Origin: a bacterium
Lineage (GTDB): Bacteria > Vulcanimicrobiota > Vulcanimicrobiia > Vulcanimicrobiales > Vulcanimicrobiaceae
Assembly: GCA_021832345.1 (NCBI GenBank)
Contig: JAKBKY010000006.1
Location: 1 to 64,000, forward strand
DNA: 64,000 nt
Direction: 5' to 3'
Shown: one piece after another, positions 8,220 through 17,524 of the stretch
How positions within the stretch are numbered: position 1 is the first letter of the stretch
Layout of the letters: each line of letters begins with the position of its first letter
The notes under the pieces: generated by a model
What the model was told of the DNA's origin: nothing
The model's database searches: none
Seen by the model: the letters and a program-made list of their open reading frames with translations, nothing else
Made by a program: the position numbers and the translations under genes

Positions 8220-8996
8220 TTACGGCTTCGGCGAAGGCGTCGGTGACGCTACGGCCTTGCCGGCGGGGCTCGTCAGGCCGGCGGCTGCGGGAGTTGCACT
8301 GGCCGACGGTATCGGACTGGCCGACGGCATAGGGCTTGGCGAAGGCGGCACAATGCATGGCGGAGCAATGATATGAATCTTCGGACGACCGGGCATCGGG
8401 CTCGGCGTAGGACTCGGTACCGGTACCGCCACGACCGGCAACGCACCGGGCAACGGACAAGCCTTGGCGGCTGCGAACCAGTTCTCGGTAAAGCCGACCT
8501 TGAGGTCCTTCTTCACCACGCGACCGAAATACGTATCAGGGAAGCGGTTGACGAGCATCTGCATGTAGTGCCACGCGCGTTCTTGTGCCGGCTGTGTGTA
8601 GACTTTCTTGTATGCTAATGCCGCCAAGAAGTAGGCGCGCGCAAGCTCAACATCGTGCGGATACCTTGACGCCCACTGCTGCAAGGATTGATCGGCAAAG
8701 TGCAGACTCGAGATAATCCCCGAGTTGGTTGTATACTGACCGGCACGAATTGCCTGATCCCGAAAGGTGTTTTCAACGCCGAGATAGCTCATCTTCATCT
8801 GACCGAAGTATTGATCCCCGGGCGCTGACTTATGATACTCGCGGCATTGCAGGCGTTGCCATTTACTTGGTTTGCTCGCACATAAGCGGCGAACGGAAGC
8901 AAGTGCAACCTTACGACTTGGCGCTGCAGCCATCGTCGTCAAGACGAGTGCGCTCGTCAGCACCACGAAGCCCGCACGCAAGACCCTCTGTTTCAA
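8220..8996 (-). CDS. Secreted protein with helical-repeat (TPR-like) body and Pro/Ser-rich tail, unknown function
   Basis: The 258-residue product starts at TTG with a GAGAGG-type ribosome site. An N-terminal signal peptide (MKQRVLRAGFVVLTSALVL, cleavage near AAAPS) is followed by a short Cys-containing segment and a helical body (about 60-175) with TPR/YfiO-like phrases: LHFADQSLQQWASRYPHDV, ELARAYFLAALAYKKVY and WHYMQMLVNRFPDTYFGR. The last ~80 residues are low complexity (repeats of PSPTPSP and PSASP types), as in several other exported proteins of this window. The helical part may be a scaffold for envelope assembly. I do not recognise a specific family. It converges on the previous gene across the terminator. 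Confidence 0.6.
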   Translation of the reverse strand: MKQRVLRAGFVVLTSALVLTTMAAAPSRKVALASVRRLCASKPSKWQRLQCREYHKSAPGDQYFGQMKMSYLGVENTFRDQAIRAGQYTTNSGIISSLHFADQSLQQWASRYPHDVELARAYFLAALAYKKVYTQPAQERAWHYMQMLVNRFPDTYFGRVVKKDLKVGFTENWFAAAKACPLPGALPVVAVPVPSPTPSPMPGRPKIHIIAPPCIVPPSPSPMPSASPIPSASATPAAAGLTSPAGKAVASPTPSPKP

Positions 8997-9090
8997 CTCG
9001 ATATCCTCTCTGAAATCGCGCTCTCGGGAGCGATACCCACCGCTCCTCGTTAACGACTACTTCACGGCCGAAGGTTCCGCCTACTCTTTA

Positions 9091-9253
9091 GGGCACCTCG
9101 ATACATCCAGGTGCTCGGGTTGGACGCTCGGGAAATGCAGATGCGAGGAGGGTGCGAAGGAGCATATACAGCGTGATCTGTGACTGAGCACACGACGAAG
9201 CAGGTGCGTTCTCCGAGGGTTCAAGACGAGTGCCTGGATGTATCGAGGTGCCC
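9091..9253. repeat. 163-bp inverted-repeat element, copy 1
   Basis: Bounded by 27-base terminal inverted repeats: the left arm begins GGGCACCTCGATACATCCAG (9091-9117) and the right arm is its complement at 9227-9253, with 25 of 27 positions pairing. The interior contains GCGAGGAGGGTGCGAAGGAG, a small ACAG/CTGT stem and a TGAGCACACGACGAAG block, which resembles the core of the two other copies. It holds no convincing coding sequence. Copy 2 starts 37 bases later. With copy 2 it fills most of the 471-base gene-free stretch 8997-9467. Confidence 0.75.
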
Positions 9254-9290
9254 TTTGGGCGAGCGAAAGGAAGGCGCAGGACGTCCAGCT

Positions 9291-9454
9291 AGGAACCTGT
9301 CGGACTTGGGCCATTCTTGGATTCGGAGGCGATTTTTGTTCGAAGACGGGGCGCGAAGAGGGAGCGAAGCCGTAGCTTCGTGACCGATGAGCAACGAAGT
9401 ATTCGGCAAAAAGCGACCCGAAGACGAAAATGAGCCTACGTCCGACAGGTTCCT
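9291..9454. repeat. 164-bp inverted-repeat element, copy 2
   Basis: AGGAACCTGTCGGAC (9291-9305) and GTCCGACAGGTTCCT (9440-9454) form a perfect 15-bp terminal inverted repeat. Inside is a second pairing (TTCGG..CG.TTTTTG with CAAAAAGCGACCCGAA) and a central GAAGC/GCTTC hairpin (GAAGCCGTAGCTTC). Length and layout match the copies at 9091-9253 and 29790-29953, although the arms differ in sequence. The right end lies 13 bases before the start of the hydrolase gene, so the element occupies that gene's leader. An open reading frame running through it into the hydrolase is best regarded as spurious. Confidence 0.75.
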
Positions 9455-9467
9455 AAAAGAGCGCTCC

Positions 9468-10778
9468 ATGAGCCGAACACTCACCGTCGCCGCCGTGCAG
9501 CTCCCGGCTCACGATCCCGACGACTTCGCCGAAGTCTGGCCGGGGTTCGCCGAGCAGATCGCACATGTGGCGCAAGACGGTAGCCGCTTGGTCGTCCTGC
9601 CCGAGGGAACGATCCCAGGTTACGTCCTCGGTACCGAGCACGTCGATGATCGGTTGATCGAACGTGCGCTCTCCGACTTGCGCAGGCTCGCTGCTGCCTA
9701 TCATTGCGTCATCGTCTGCGGCGTCGTCCGGCACGCTGGCACGAGATTGTACAACGCAGCCGCCGTGATCGACCTCGACGGCTCGATTGCCGGGTTCGCA
9801 GACAAGACCTTCCTCTGGCACTTCGATCGCCGATGGTTTGCGCCATCGCAGCAGGTAGCCCCAATAGCCACGCGCATCGGCCGGATCGGAGCGCTCGTCT
9901 GCGCCGACGGTCGCATCCCAACCCTGGCGCGAGCCCTCGTCGATGCCGGTGCCGAGGTATTGGCGATGCCCACAGCCTGGGTGACCAGCGGACGTAATCC
10001 TAACTGTCTCGAGAATATCCAGGCCGATCTCCTCGCCGGCGTACGCGCCCAAGAGAACGGCGTACCTTTCATCGCTGCCAACAAAGCCGGCGTCGAACGC
10101 GGCATGGTCGCGTACTGCGGGAAGAGCCAGATCATTGGGGCTGACGGAACCATGCTCCAGATCGCATCCCAGGACCAAGCGCAGACGATCCGCGCAACGA
10201 TCGATTTGGACGGCCCGCCGCCGTACCGCATCGAGCCGCTTGAGGTTCCTCGACGCACCGCGACCATGCGCCCGGTGCGCATCGCGCTCTCCCCGTTTCC
10301 CACGACGCACGACGCGGAAAGAGCCCTTGAGTGGCTCGACGTTGAGGCATCGCTTGCACCACCGATCGAGCCTGCCGTCGGGCGCCTGGATGGACTCGTC
10401 CCCACGGCACTCGTGGAGGATGCGAGCATCCTCGACCCTGCGGGTCTCGTACCGTCACGCATCGCCGGGTACCAACTCTTCATTTGGCAACCGCGAGGCA
10501 TCAGCGCACCGTGGCAAGAACGAGTGGCTCGCGCACGTGCCGTCGAGTTGCGCTGCTTTCTCGTCGTCGTGGATCGTGCCGCAGAACGCGCCTACGCCAT
10601 CGACCCGGATGCGAATCTGATCTGCGGCACATACGGCAGCTATCGCATCGCCACGTGTACCCTGGATCTAGCGCGCACCGCGTTGACGCAAGTCGCTCCC
10701 GGCAGCGACATCCTGGCAGGCCTGGCGCAGGTCGCCACCTCTCTCGGAAAGGAGATGGGTAAACGTGGGGATGCATAA
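9468..10778 (+). CDS. Carbon-nitrogen hydrolase (nitrilase superfamily) with C-terminal extension
   Basis: The start is placed at ATG 9468 because the in-frame sequence upstream belongs to the inverted-repeat element and the family fold begins immediately (TLTVAAVQLPAHDP). The Glu-Lys-Cys triad of the superfamily is visible: Glu in VVLPEGTIPGYV, Lys in DKTFLWHFDRRWF and Cys in IGALVCADGRIP. About 280 residues make the hydrolase domain; a further ~150 residues look like a second, weaker domain of similar kind (FIWQPRGISAPWQERVARAR). It probably hydrolyses an amide or nitrile in the cytoplasm; the substrate is unknown. It overlaps the DUF4337 gene downstream by 14 bases. Confidence 0.85.
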   Translation: MSRTLTVAAVQLPAHDPDDFAEVWPGFAEQIAHVAQDGSRLVVLPEGTIPGYVLGTEHVDDRLIERALSDLRRLAAAYHCVIVCGVVRHAGTRLYNAAAVIDLDGSIAGFADKTFLWHFDRRWFAPSQQVAPIATRIGRIGALVCADGRIPTLARALVDAGAEVLAMPTAWVTSGRNPNCLENIQADLLAGVRAQENGVPFIAANKAGVERGMVAYCGKSQIIGADGTMLQIASQDQAQTIRATIDLDGPPPYRIEPLEVPRRTATMRPVRIALSPFPTTHDAERALEWLDVEASLAPPIEPAVGRLDGLVPTALVEDASILDPAGLVPSRIAGYQLFIWQPRGISAPWQERVARARAVELRCFLVVVDRAAERAYAIDPDANLICGTYGSYRIATCTLDLARTALTQVAPGSDILAGLAQVATSLGKEMGKRGDA

Positions 10779-11316
10779 GGCCATGCATGGGGTCACCGAG
10801 CGTCACGAACAGACGGGCAACGTCTCGGTAGCCGTCATCGCTTCAACCGTTGCGGTCTTGGCAGCGATCGGCACGCTGCTCTCTGCGCACCGCTCGATTC
10901 ACGCGCTGTCGATCAAAAACCAAGCCGTGCTCTCGTTCGTGCGTGCATCCGACCGCTATGCCCACTATCAAGCCAAGCGCGTCAAGGTCCATATCTACGC
11001 GGCGTTCGCCGCCACGTCGCCCGGTCGGCAAGCCGCGCGCTTCACGTTGATTGCCGACAAGGAACGTCAATCGGCAACGCCCATTCTCGCACAAGCCAAG
11101 GCCCTCGATGCCAAAGCGAGCCGCGAAGAACGCGCCTCCGAACGGCTTCTTTCATCGTTTGAAACCATCGGAGTTGGGACGACTCTCCTCGAGATTTCGA
11201 TCGTTCTCGTTTCGATTTCAGCGCTGGGAGCACAGCGCGTACTCATGTGGTCGGGTTGCGCTCTAGCGACCGTCGGCGTGGCGTTCCTCATCATCGGATT
11301 CTTGTCGGGAACGTAG
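10765..11316 (+). CDS. DUF4337-family membrane protein
   Basis: This 183-residue protein has one N-terminal hydrophobic helix (VAVIASTVAVLAAIGTLLSA) and two near the C-terminus (LLEISIVLVSISALG and LMWSGCALATVGVAFLIIGF), with a polar helical middle region containing YAHYQAKRVKVHIY. This layout matches DUF4337, a family of small membrane proteins of unknown role. The GTG start is preferred because AGGAG lies 10 bases upstream; ATG at 10771 is possible. It overlaps the hydrolase gene and is followed after 2 bases by the propeller gene, suggesting one operon through TldE. Confidence 0.75.
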   Translation: MGMHKAMHGVTERHEQTGNVSVAVIASTVAVLAAIGTLLSAHRSIHALSIKNQAVLSFVRASDRYAHYQAKRVKVHIYAAFAATSPGRQAARFTLIADKERQSATPILAQAKALDAKASREERASERLLSSFETIGVGTTLLEISIVLVSISALGAQRVLMWSGCALATVGVAFLIIGFLSGT

Positions 11317-11318
11317 CG

Positions 11319-12599
11319 TTGCGAATAGGCCGTCTGGGGAGCCTCCTCTGCAGCGCCGTCGCGTGTAGCGCCGTCGCGCTCCTAGCCGCGACGCCACACC
11401 TGCGCCATTTAGCCGACATCACCGGCGAGGCTCCGAGCGCCCTGCGCATCCCGCTGCTGCCCGGCAGCCGTCTCAAGTTGCCTGCGCGCACGTCTGCAGC
11501 TCATCCGCCGGCGATGCTTGGGCCCGGCCGTATTCATCGCGGTTTCTATATCGCGCCGGCCGTCATGCACCCGAGTCACGTCACTTTCGTCGCCGGGCAC
11601 CATGGGGTCGTCTCGCTTCAGCGAGTGGGCTTGGTCGCGCAACCGCCGCGTTCCCAGTCGTTCTTAGCGGTTGCCTCCTATGACAGCGGCATCGTCCTGC
11701 ATAATCCGCAATCGTTTGCCCCCCTAGGGTTGCTTGCCATCGGCGGCGCACCGAGCGACGTTGCGATCGGCGGCAACGGTGAGATCGTTGCCGGGAACAC
11801 CGACGGCAGCACCCTGACCCTCGTTCGTCGTTCTCCTTGGCGCGTCAGGAGAATCGCCGGTGTGCCGCTGACCGACGAAGTCGTGCTCACCCCCAATGGA
11901 ACGATCTTTGCCAGCCTGCGAAACGCGAGCGACGGACAGGGCATGCTGATCTCGATCGCCCCCAATGGGCAACGCCGAAGGATCGAAACCGGGGCGACCG
12001 CCGAAGGGCTCGCTTACGACCCGGCGCGACACATCGTCTACGTCGGCAACGTCAATGACGGCACGGTGCTGGCTGTGAACGCGCGCACCCTGACGCCGTT
12101 GCGGCGCATTCGCGCGGTGCCGCGGGTCTTTGGGCTCGCACTCTCACCGCACGGCAATCTCCTCTACGCCGTTGCAAACCAGAGCCGTCAGCAGTTCGAC
12201 CATCGTGGTTACGTCGTTGCCATCGATCTGCGAGCTCGCCATCCGCGCATCGTCGCGCGAAGCCGGCCAATGACCTTCCCGGTGGATGTCGCCGTGAGCC
12301 CGAAGGGGCGGCGCATCTTCGTTACGGACGAACAGCGCGACATCGTCAACGTGCTCAACGCTGCGACCCTGATCGCAGTGCACGCGCCTCTATCGACCTG
12401 TCGCATTCCGTGGAAGCCGGCGGTCGACGCGCTACGAGGACGCCTCTACATTCCATGTGCCGGTGCCGATCGCATCGATGTCTTCAGCCTGCGCACGCTG
12501 CGGCGCGTCCCCGGTGCGCCCTTTCGCACCGGCGGCTATCCCTTGGCTGTAGCGATCTGGAACGCACCGAAGCCCTTGCGCACTGCTCACGCCCGATGA
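11319..12599 (+). CDS. Secreted YVTN/NHL-like beta-propeller protein
   Basis: The TTG at 11319, two bases after the upstream stop, gives a protein beginning with a hydrophobic export signal (LGSLLCSAVACSAVALLAA). About 426 residues carry repeated blade-like phrases: GNGEIVAGNTDGSTLTLVR, GLAYDPARHIVYVGNVNDG, FGLALSPHGNLLYAVANQ, DVAVSPKGRRIFVTDEQRD and GRLYIPCAGADRIDVFSLR. These are typical of YVTN-type beta-propellers exposed outside the cytoplasmic membrane. No catalytic residues are evident; a binding or scaffolding role is likely. It overlaps the glycosidase gene by ATGA, so the two products may act together in the envelope. Confidence 0.75.
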   Translation: MRIGRLGSLLCSAVACSAVALLAATPHLRHLADITGEAPSALRIPLLPGSRLKLPARTSAAHPPAMLGPGRIHRGFYIAPAVMHPSHVTFVAGHHGVVSLQRVGLVAQPPRSQSFLAVASYDSGIVLHNPQSFAPLGLLAIGGAPSDVAIGGNGEIVAGNTDGSTLTLVRRSPWRVRRIAGVPLTDEVVLTPNGTIFASLRNASDGQGMLISIAPNGQRRRIETGATAEGLAYDPARHIVYVGNVNDGTVLAVNARTLTPLRRIRAVPRVFGLALSPHGNLLYAVANQSRQQFDHRGYVVAIDLRARHPRIVARSRPMTFPVDVAVSPKGRRIFVTDEQRDIVNVLNAATLIAVHAPLSTCRIPWKPAVDALRGRLYIPCAGADRIDVFSLRTLRRVPGAPFRTGGYPLAVAIWNAPKPLRTAHAR

Positions 12600-14740
12600 A
12601 CCGCCTGCTGTGCAGCGTCGCGCTTGCCCTCTGCGCCGACACCGTTGCAAAGGCCGTCTCTCTGCCCGTCCGGCTGGCACCGCCGCCGCCGTTCCCAAAG
12701 ATATTGGCTCAAGCGCCAACCATCTTTCCAATCGCACCCGGCATACGCTACGGAGATTACGACCTGCTGACCGCAGCGGGTCCGGTCGTCATTCACATTG
12801 TCGCCGCAAATCTCCACAACCCGACGGTGCGCCTCACCACGGCCCTAGCCGACGGGCAGATCATCTCCTCCGGTGAGACGGTCTCCTCGATGGCACAGCA
12901 CACCGGCGCGGTCGCCGGCATCAACGGCGACTACTTCGACATCGGACAAACCAATCAACCACTCAACGTGCTCGTGCATAACGGTGCCCTCCTGCGAACG
13001 CCGCGTAAGCGGGCGGCGCTGGCCATCCTGCGCGATGGACGCGTTGCCTTCACGGTCATGTCGTTTAGCGGCAGCGTCTCCATCGGTGGCAGCGCGGTGG
13101 CACCGATCGACGGCATCGACCAATACCCACCTCCGGGTGACGGCATCTCGATTCTGACTCCGGCCTACGGCGGCGTCCCACCGAACGACGACACGACGCT
13201 GATTGCATTGACGCCGCTGGCCGGCACCCCGCCCCTGGCGAGCTACTCGGTCGCACGCGTGGTCGATAACACCAGGGCTCAACCACCGGGCTACTATCTG
13301 GCTGCAGGATTCAATGATATCGGAACGGTCGGAGATCCCCCAGCCGGTACGCCCGTCGTCGCAGAAGGCGACCTCTCGCCCGATTCCCTCACACGGCTGC
13401 GCGCGGCGATCGGCGGCGGCCCTATCATCCTGCGGGACGGCCTTCCGTATAAAGACCCGGATGGCCCCAACGGGCCCGGTTACACCGGCTTGATACCGAC
13501 GACCGGCGTCGCTCTCGCGCCGAACGGAACGCTCTATTTGATTGAAGTTGATGGACGCCGGCCCTATCGCAGCATCGGGTTGACTCGCCTCCAGCTTACG
13601 GCCCTGATGCAGGCGCTCGGCGCCACGGATGGGATGGCATTCGACGGCGGCGGCTCCTCGACGCTGGTTGCGCGGGAACCGGGTGCGGCCGATGCAACCG
13701 TGCAGGGGCATCCCTCCGACGGGAGAGAACGGCGGGTGGCAGACGCGCTGCTCATCGAAAGCACGGCGCCGGTGGGGCCACCCTCGAAGCTCGCCGTCAT
13801 GCCGATGGTCGTGCGAGCGCTCCCGGGCAGCCGCATTCCCGTACATATCGCCGCCACGGACGCGGCCGGCCACCCACTGGCGCTCGATACACTGCCCAGC
13901 GTGAGCGTCGAGCCGAGCGACCTCGGCAGGTACCAAGATGGGATATTCATCGCCGACCGGCCGGGTCTGGGCCGGATGCGCGTACAAGAGGGCGGCCTGC
14001 GCGCGTCCATCCCCGTGGATATCCCCGCGAGACCCGGACGGCTGCTGCTCCGGCCGCCGGTCGCCAACCTGCTCTCGCCGAGCAACGTCCGGTTTATCGC
14101 CCGAGCCTATACACGTGCCGGCTACGCTCTGCCGCTCCCAAGCGTGCTGCCTTGGCGGGCCAGTTCCGGCCGAATCGATCCCTCCGGTCTCTACCGGCCG
14201 CTCGCCGACCAAGCCATGGTGAGTTTGAATCTCGGGGGAGCAGTCGCCCGGGCCCTCGTCACGGTCGGCAGTCATGCGGTCCCACTCACATTGACGCAGA
14301 CGCCTTCGCTCGTCACCGTTCCCCATGACGCAGGTGGAGCGGTCCTGCCGCTGCCCGATGGAGTGAGGCTGGGCTACGACTTCACGAAGTTCGAACGCGC
14401 CGCCTACGCGATCCTCGATCTGCCGCTACCGAGTGGAACTTTCGGCCTACGTTTCGACGTCGACAGCGACGGGAGCGGCGGTCTCCTGCGGCTGGCCATC
14501 GGCGACGGCCACGGCGACCGTACACTGTTGGCTGCGACCGCGCTGCAGCGTGCGGGGCGCCGGCAGATCGTCGTCCACTTTCCCGCCAACCTTCCCCAAG
14601 AACGCACACTCCATGCGGTGTACGTCCTCTCGGGCTTCGGCACGCACCGCTCCCGAGCAAACGGCACGGTGACCGTGACGCATCTCGCGGCGCTCCTGCC
14701 GGGCGGCGCCCCAGGTACGCCCACGACCGAACCAAAATAG
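12596..14740 (+). CDS. Exported phosphodiester glycosidase (NAGPA)-domain protein with Ig-like C-terminal region
   Basis: The start at ATG 12596 overlaps the preceding stop (ATGA) and opens a signal peptide (MNRLLCSVALALCADTVAKA). The 714-residue product contains an NAGPA domain at about 75-400. Its landmarks are AVAGINGDYFDIGQTNQPLN, RAAIGGGPIILRDGLPYKD, LYLIEVDGRRP and the near-invariant MAFDGGGSSTLVAREPG. NAGPA-domain proteins cleave sugar-phosphodiester links, for example in exopolysaccharides or mannose-6-phosphate diesters. The remaining ~300 residues look like two beta-sandwich domains (PSKLAVMPMVVRALPG; GLRFDVDSDGSGGLLRLAIG). It likely acts on cell-surface polysaccharide; substrate unknown. 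Confidence 0.85.
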   Translation: MNRLLCSVALALCADTVAKAVSLPVRLAPPPPFPKILAQAPTIFPIAPGIRYGDYDLLTAAGPVVIHIVAANLHNPTVRLTTALADGQIISSGETVSSMAQHTGAVAGINGDYFDIGQTNQPLNVLVHNGALLRTPRKRAALAILRDGRVAFTVMSFSGSVSIGGSAVAPIDGIDQYPPPGDGISILTPAYGGVPPNDDTTLIALTPLAGTPPLASYSVARVVDNTRAQPPGYYLAAGFNDIGTVGDPPAGTPVVAEGDLSPDSLTRLRAAIGGGPIILRDGLPYKDPDGPNGPGYTGLIPTTGVALAPNGTLYLIEVDGRRPYRSIGLTRLQLTALMQALGATDGMAFDGGGSSTLVAREPGAADATVQGHPSDGRERRVADALLIESTAPVGPPSKLAVMPMVVRALPGSRIPVHIAATDAAGHPLALDTLPSVSVEPSDLGRYQDGIFIADRPGLGRMRVQEGGLRASIPVDIPARPGRLLLRPPVANLLSPSNVRFIARAYTRAGYALPLPSVLPWRASSGRIDPSGLYRPLADQAMVSLNLGGAVARALVTVGSHAVPLTLTQTPSLVTVPHDAGGAVLPLPDGVRLGYDFTKFERAAYAILDLPLPSGTFGLRFDVDSDGSGGLLRLAIGDGHGDRTLLAATALQRAGRRQIVVHFPANLPQERTLHAVYVLSGFGTHRSRANGTVTVTHLAALLPGGAPGTPTTEPK

Positions 14741-14748
14741 CGCAGTCT

Positions 14749-16200
14749 ATGGACTTCGAAGACCTTGCCGCACGAGCACTGAACACGGCCTCGGTTCGCG
14801 GGGCAGTCTACGCCGACGTTCGCTTCGAGCGAAATCACACCGAACGCATCGAGGTGCGTGACGGCGTCGTCGCTGCGCTCGGTGATGACGCCAGCAGCGG
14901 CTACGGCATCCGCACTCTCATCGATGGATCGTGGGGATTCGCTGCCAGCAGTGACGCCACGACCCTGGGCATCGACACCTGCGCCGCACGCGCGGTGGAG
15001 ATCGCAAAGGCCGGCGCCGGCGCCGCGAAGCGCCGCATCGGCGCGCCGCCGGACCGGGCCTACGACGACACGTTCGTCACGACGGTACTCCAAGAACCAA
15101 GCGACGTTTCCGTCGGAACGCGTGTCGCCCTGCTGCTCGCAGCCGAACGTGCCCTCCATGTCGATCCGCGCATCGCCGTAGGGCGCGCATGGATCGACCT
15201 CTGGCAGACGGAGAAGTTCTTCTACAGCACCATAGGATCTCGCATCGCGCAGCGCATTCTGCAGAGCGGCAGCGGTCTCCAGGCGATGGCCGTCGACGGA
15301 ACAGACGTACAAACGCGAACCTACCCCGGCGATATCGGCCTCTACAAATCCGGAGGCTGGGAGGTGATCCAAGAAGCGCGCCTCCTCGAGACCGCCGCTC
15401 GCATCGGCGAAGAGGCGGTGGCCCTACTCGGCGCGGCGCAGTGTCCGAGCGGCACCTTCGATATCGTCCTCGGCGGCTCGCAAGTCTCGCTGCAACTGCA
15501 CGAATCGTGTGGGCATCCGGCGGAGCTCGACCGCGTGATGGGCTGGGAAGCAAACTTTTCCGGCACGAGCTTTCTGGATATCTCTCACCTGGGCACGTTG
15601 CGCTACGGCTCCGATATCGTACACATCGAGATCGACAACACGCTGCCGGGCGGCATGGCAACCTGCGGTTACGACGACGAGGGAACGGCTAGCTCCCGCA
15701 GCGACATCGTAGCGCAAGGCACCCTCGTCGGCTACGAGACCAGCAATGACACAGCCCGTGCCATCGGCCGAAAGAGCAACGCGTGTGTCCGCGCGCAGTC
15801 GTGGGAGTACGTCCCGATGATTCGTATGTGCAATCTCAACCTTGCACCCGGAAACATTCCGTTCGATCATCTCTTCGATGACATTCGTGACGGAGTCTAC
15901 ATGGAGAGCAACCGATCCTGGTCCATCGACGATCGCCGTCTGAACTTTCAATTTGGATGTGAAATCGGCTGGGAGGTCAAGAATGGGAAGCGCGGACGGA
16001 TGCTCAAGAATCCCACCTATGGCGGCATGACCCCGCAGTTCTGGGGCTCGTGCGATGCGATCGCAGACAAGGCATCGTGGATGGCTTGGGGTTCGCCGAA
16101 CTGCGGCAAAGGTGAGCCGATGCAAGTCGGACGCACCACGCAGGCGGCAGCACCGGCGCGCTTCCGCAACGTAGCGGTGGGAGTCGGCTACGATGCGTAG
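14749..16200 (+). CDS. tldD: TldD metalloprotease subunit
   Basis: TldD and TldE form a heterodimeric protease that trims unfolded peptides and, in several bacteria, the leaders of modified peptides such as microcin B17. The zinc site of TldD is visible as HESCGH (His251-Glu252-His256), the HExxxH motif. The surrounding QLHESCGHPAELDRVMGWE and the C-terminal WGSCDAIADKASW are typical of the family. Length (483) is normal. The partner gene overlaps by 8 bases. No precursor peptide gene was recognised next to the pair, so a general role in peptide turnover is the safe reading. Confidence 0.95.
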   Translation: MDFEDLAARALNTASVRGAVYADVRFERNHTERIEVRDGVVAALGDDASSGYGIRTLIDGSWGFAASSDATTLGIDTCAARAVEIAKAGAGAAKRRIGAPPDRAYDDTFVTTVLQEPSDVSVGTRVALLLAAERALHVDPRIAVGRAWIDLWQTEKFFYSTIGSRIAQRILQSGSGLQAMAVDGTDVQTRTYPGDIGLYKSGGWEVIQEARLLETAARIGEEAVALLGAAQCPSGTFDIVLGGSQVSLQLHESCGHPAELDRVMGWEANFSGTSFLDISHLGTLRYGSDIVHIEIDNTLPGGMATCGYDDEGTASSRSDIVAQGTLVGYETSNDTARAIGRKSNACVRAQSWEYVPMIRMCNLNLAPGNIPFDHLFDDIRDGVYMESNRSWSIDDRRLNFQFGCEIGWEVKNGKRGRMLKNPTYGGMTPQFWGSCDAIADKASWMAWGSPNCGKGEPMQVGRTTQAAAPARFRNVAVGVGYDA

Positions 16201-17524
16201 CTCGGAACGCGAAACATTGGCCCGTCACATTCTGAAGGCCTCTAGCGCCGACGCCACCTCGGTCTTGGTCTCGACACGCGATGCGGCTCTCGCGCGCTTC
16301 TCACGCGCGGCCATCCACCAGCATGTCGCCGGAAAAGACACCTCGGTTTCCGTGCGAGCGGTCATCGGCAAGCGCTCGGGTGTCGCAGGCACCAACCGGC
16401 TCGACGACACGTCTTTAGCGTCGCTGGTGCGACGAGCCACAGATCTGGCGCGTTTCGCTCCGGAAGATCCGAGGCTTGCACCCCTTCCGTGCGGGTCTCC
16501 TACCAGCGCTCCACAAGGCTCCTACGTTGCCGCTACGGCGCAGGCGGACCCGCGTCTACGCACGCAAGCTCTTGAGGCGATCTTCTCGGTGGCCGAGGAG
16601 CGCGGGCAGTGGTGCGCGGGATTCGCGGCAACCGGTTCCAGCGGATACACCGTTGCCAACGATGCGGGCGCGCTCGCCTCGTTTGACGGCACTGATGCCG
16701 CCATCAATGTAAAGATGAATGCGACCGACTCGACCGGATTCGCTGAAGGATACAGCACCGATATTCACGGGCTCGATGGGCGACAGATCGCCGAGCGTGC
16801 GGCCACAAAGGCCACGCAGACCGCCGCGCCGCGCAGCGTGGATCCCGGCGTATGGACGGTCATCCTCGAGCCGGCCGCTCTGGGCGAGTTGCTGGTCTAT
16901 CTGGCCGGTCACTTCTCGGCCCAGACCTACGATGAAGGGGCGTCGTTTTTCTCCGGCGCACTGGGAACGTTCCAGCTCGATGAGCGACTGACCATCCAGG
17001 ACGACTACGCCCACCCACTCAATCCCGGGATGCCGTTTGATTTTGAGGGGCAGCCTACGCAGCGACTCGCGTTGGTCGACCATGGCACGGTATCCAATAT
17101 CGTCACCGACAGCTATTGGGCTCAGAGACTCGCGCGGGAGAATACCGGCCACGCCCTCCCCGCCCCGAATGCCTGGGGCCCGCACGCCCGTCACATGGTC
17201 GTCGCCGTCGGCACACAGACGACGGACGAGCTCATCGCGCAGACCGAGCGCGGTCTGCTCGTCAGCCGCTTCTGGTATATCCGAACCGTCGATCGCAAGC
17301 GTGCGATCGTGACGGGCATGACGCGCGATGGAACCTACCTGATAGAGAACGGGAAGCTGGCCGGCGGCGTACGCAACCTTCGGTTCAATCAGAGCATCGT
17401 CGACGCGTTGCGCTCGTGTGAGTTTTCGAGCGAACAGCAACGCACCGGGGGGTACTCATACTCGTGCGTCGTGCCGTCCGCCAAGTTGCAACAGTTCCGC
17501 TTCACCAGCACCACCGAGTTCTAA
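16193..17524 (+). CDS. tldE: TldE/PmbA subunit of the TldD-TldE protease
   Basis: This 443-residue partner of TldD lacks the HExxxH zinc motif, as expected for TldE/PmbA. It carries the domain phrases GAASFFSGALGTFQ-like (here EGASFFSGALGTFQLDERL), DDYAHPLNPGMPFDFEG, and the C-terminal TGMTRDGTYLIENGKLAGG, NLRFNQSIVDALRS. In the complex TldE completes the substrate channel. The ATG start lies inside the end of tldD. It ends in a 4-base convergent overlap with the membrane protein gene on the other strand. Confidence 0.93.
   Translation: MRSSERETLARHILKASSADATSVLVSTRDAALARFSRAAIHQHVAGKDTSVSVRAVIGKRSGVAGTNRLDDTSLASLVRRATDLARFAPEDPRLAPLPCGSPTSAPQGSYVAATAQADPRLRTQALEAIFSVAEERGQWCAGFAATGSSGYTVANDAGALASFDGTDAAINVKMNATDSTGFAEGYSTDIHGLDGRQIAERAATKATQTAAPRSVDPGVWTVILEPAALGELLVYLAGHFSAQTYDEGASFFSGALGTFQLDERLTIQDDYAHPLNPGMPFDFEGQPTQRLALVDHGTVSNIVTDSYWAQRLARENTGHALPAPNAWGPHARHMVVAVGTQTTDELIAQTERGLLVSRFWYIRTVDRKRAIVTGMTRDGTYLIENGKLAGGVRNLRFNQSIVDALRSCEFSSEQQRTGGYSYSCVVPSAKLQQFRFTSTTEF

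Noticed and set aside
9091-9454. Insertion sequence or classical MITE pair
   Set aside because: Terminal arms differ between the copies, no target duplication is evident at the ends, and no matching transposase lies in the window.
9387-9467. N-terminal extension of the hydrolase (27 codons)
   Set aside because: These codons lie inside the inverted-repeat element and the enzyme fold begins right after ATG 9468.
9453-10310. 285-codon minus-strand open frame opposite the carbon-nitrogen hydrolase
   Set aside because: The plus strand has the full Glu-Lys-Cys triad; the antisense frame has no recognisable fold.
12845-14326. 493-codon open frame on the minus strand inside the glycosidase gene
   Set aside because: It is antisense to a clear NAGPA-domain protein, has no family motif and its composition is that of a GC-rich shadow frame.
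14749-17524. RiPP biosynthesis cluster around TldD/TldE
   Set aside because: No precursor peptide, cyclodehydratase, radical-SAM maturase or exporter gene lies beside the pair.
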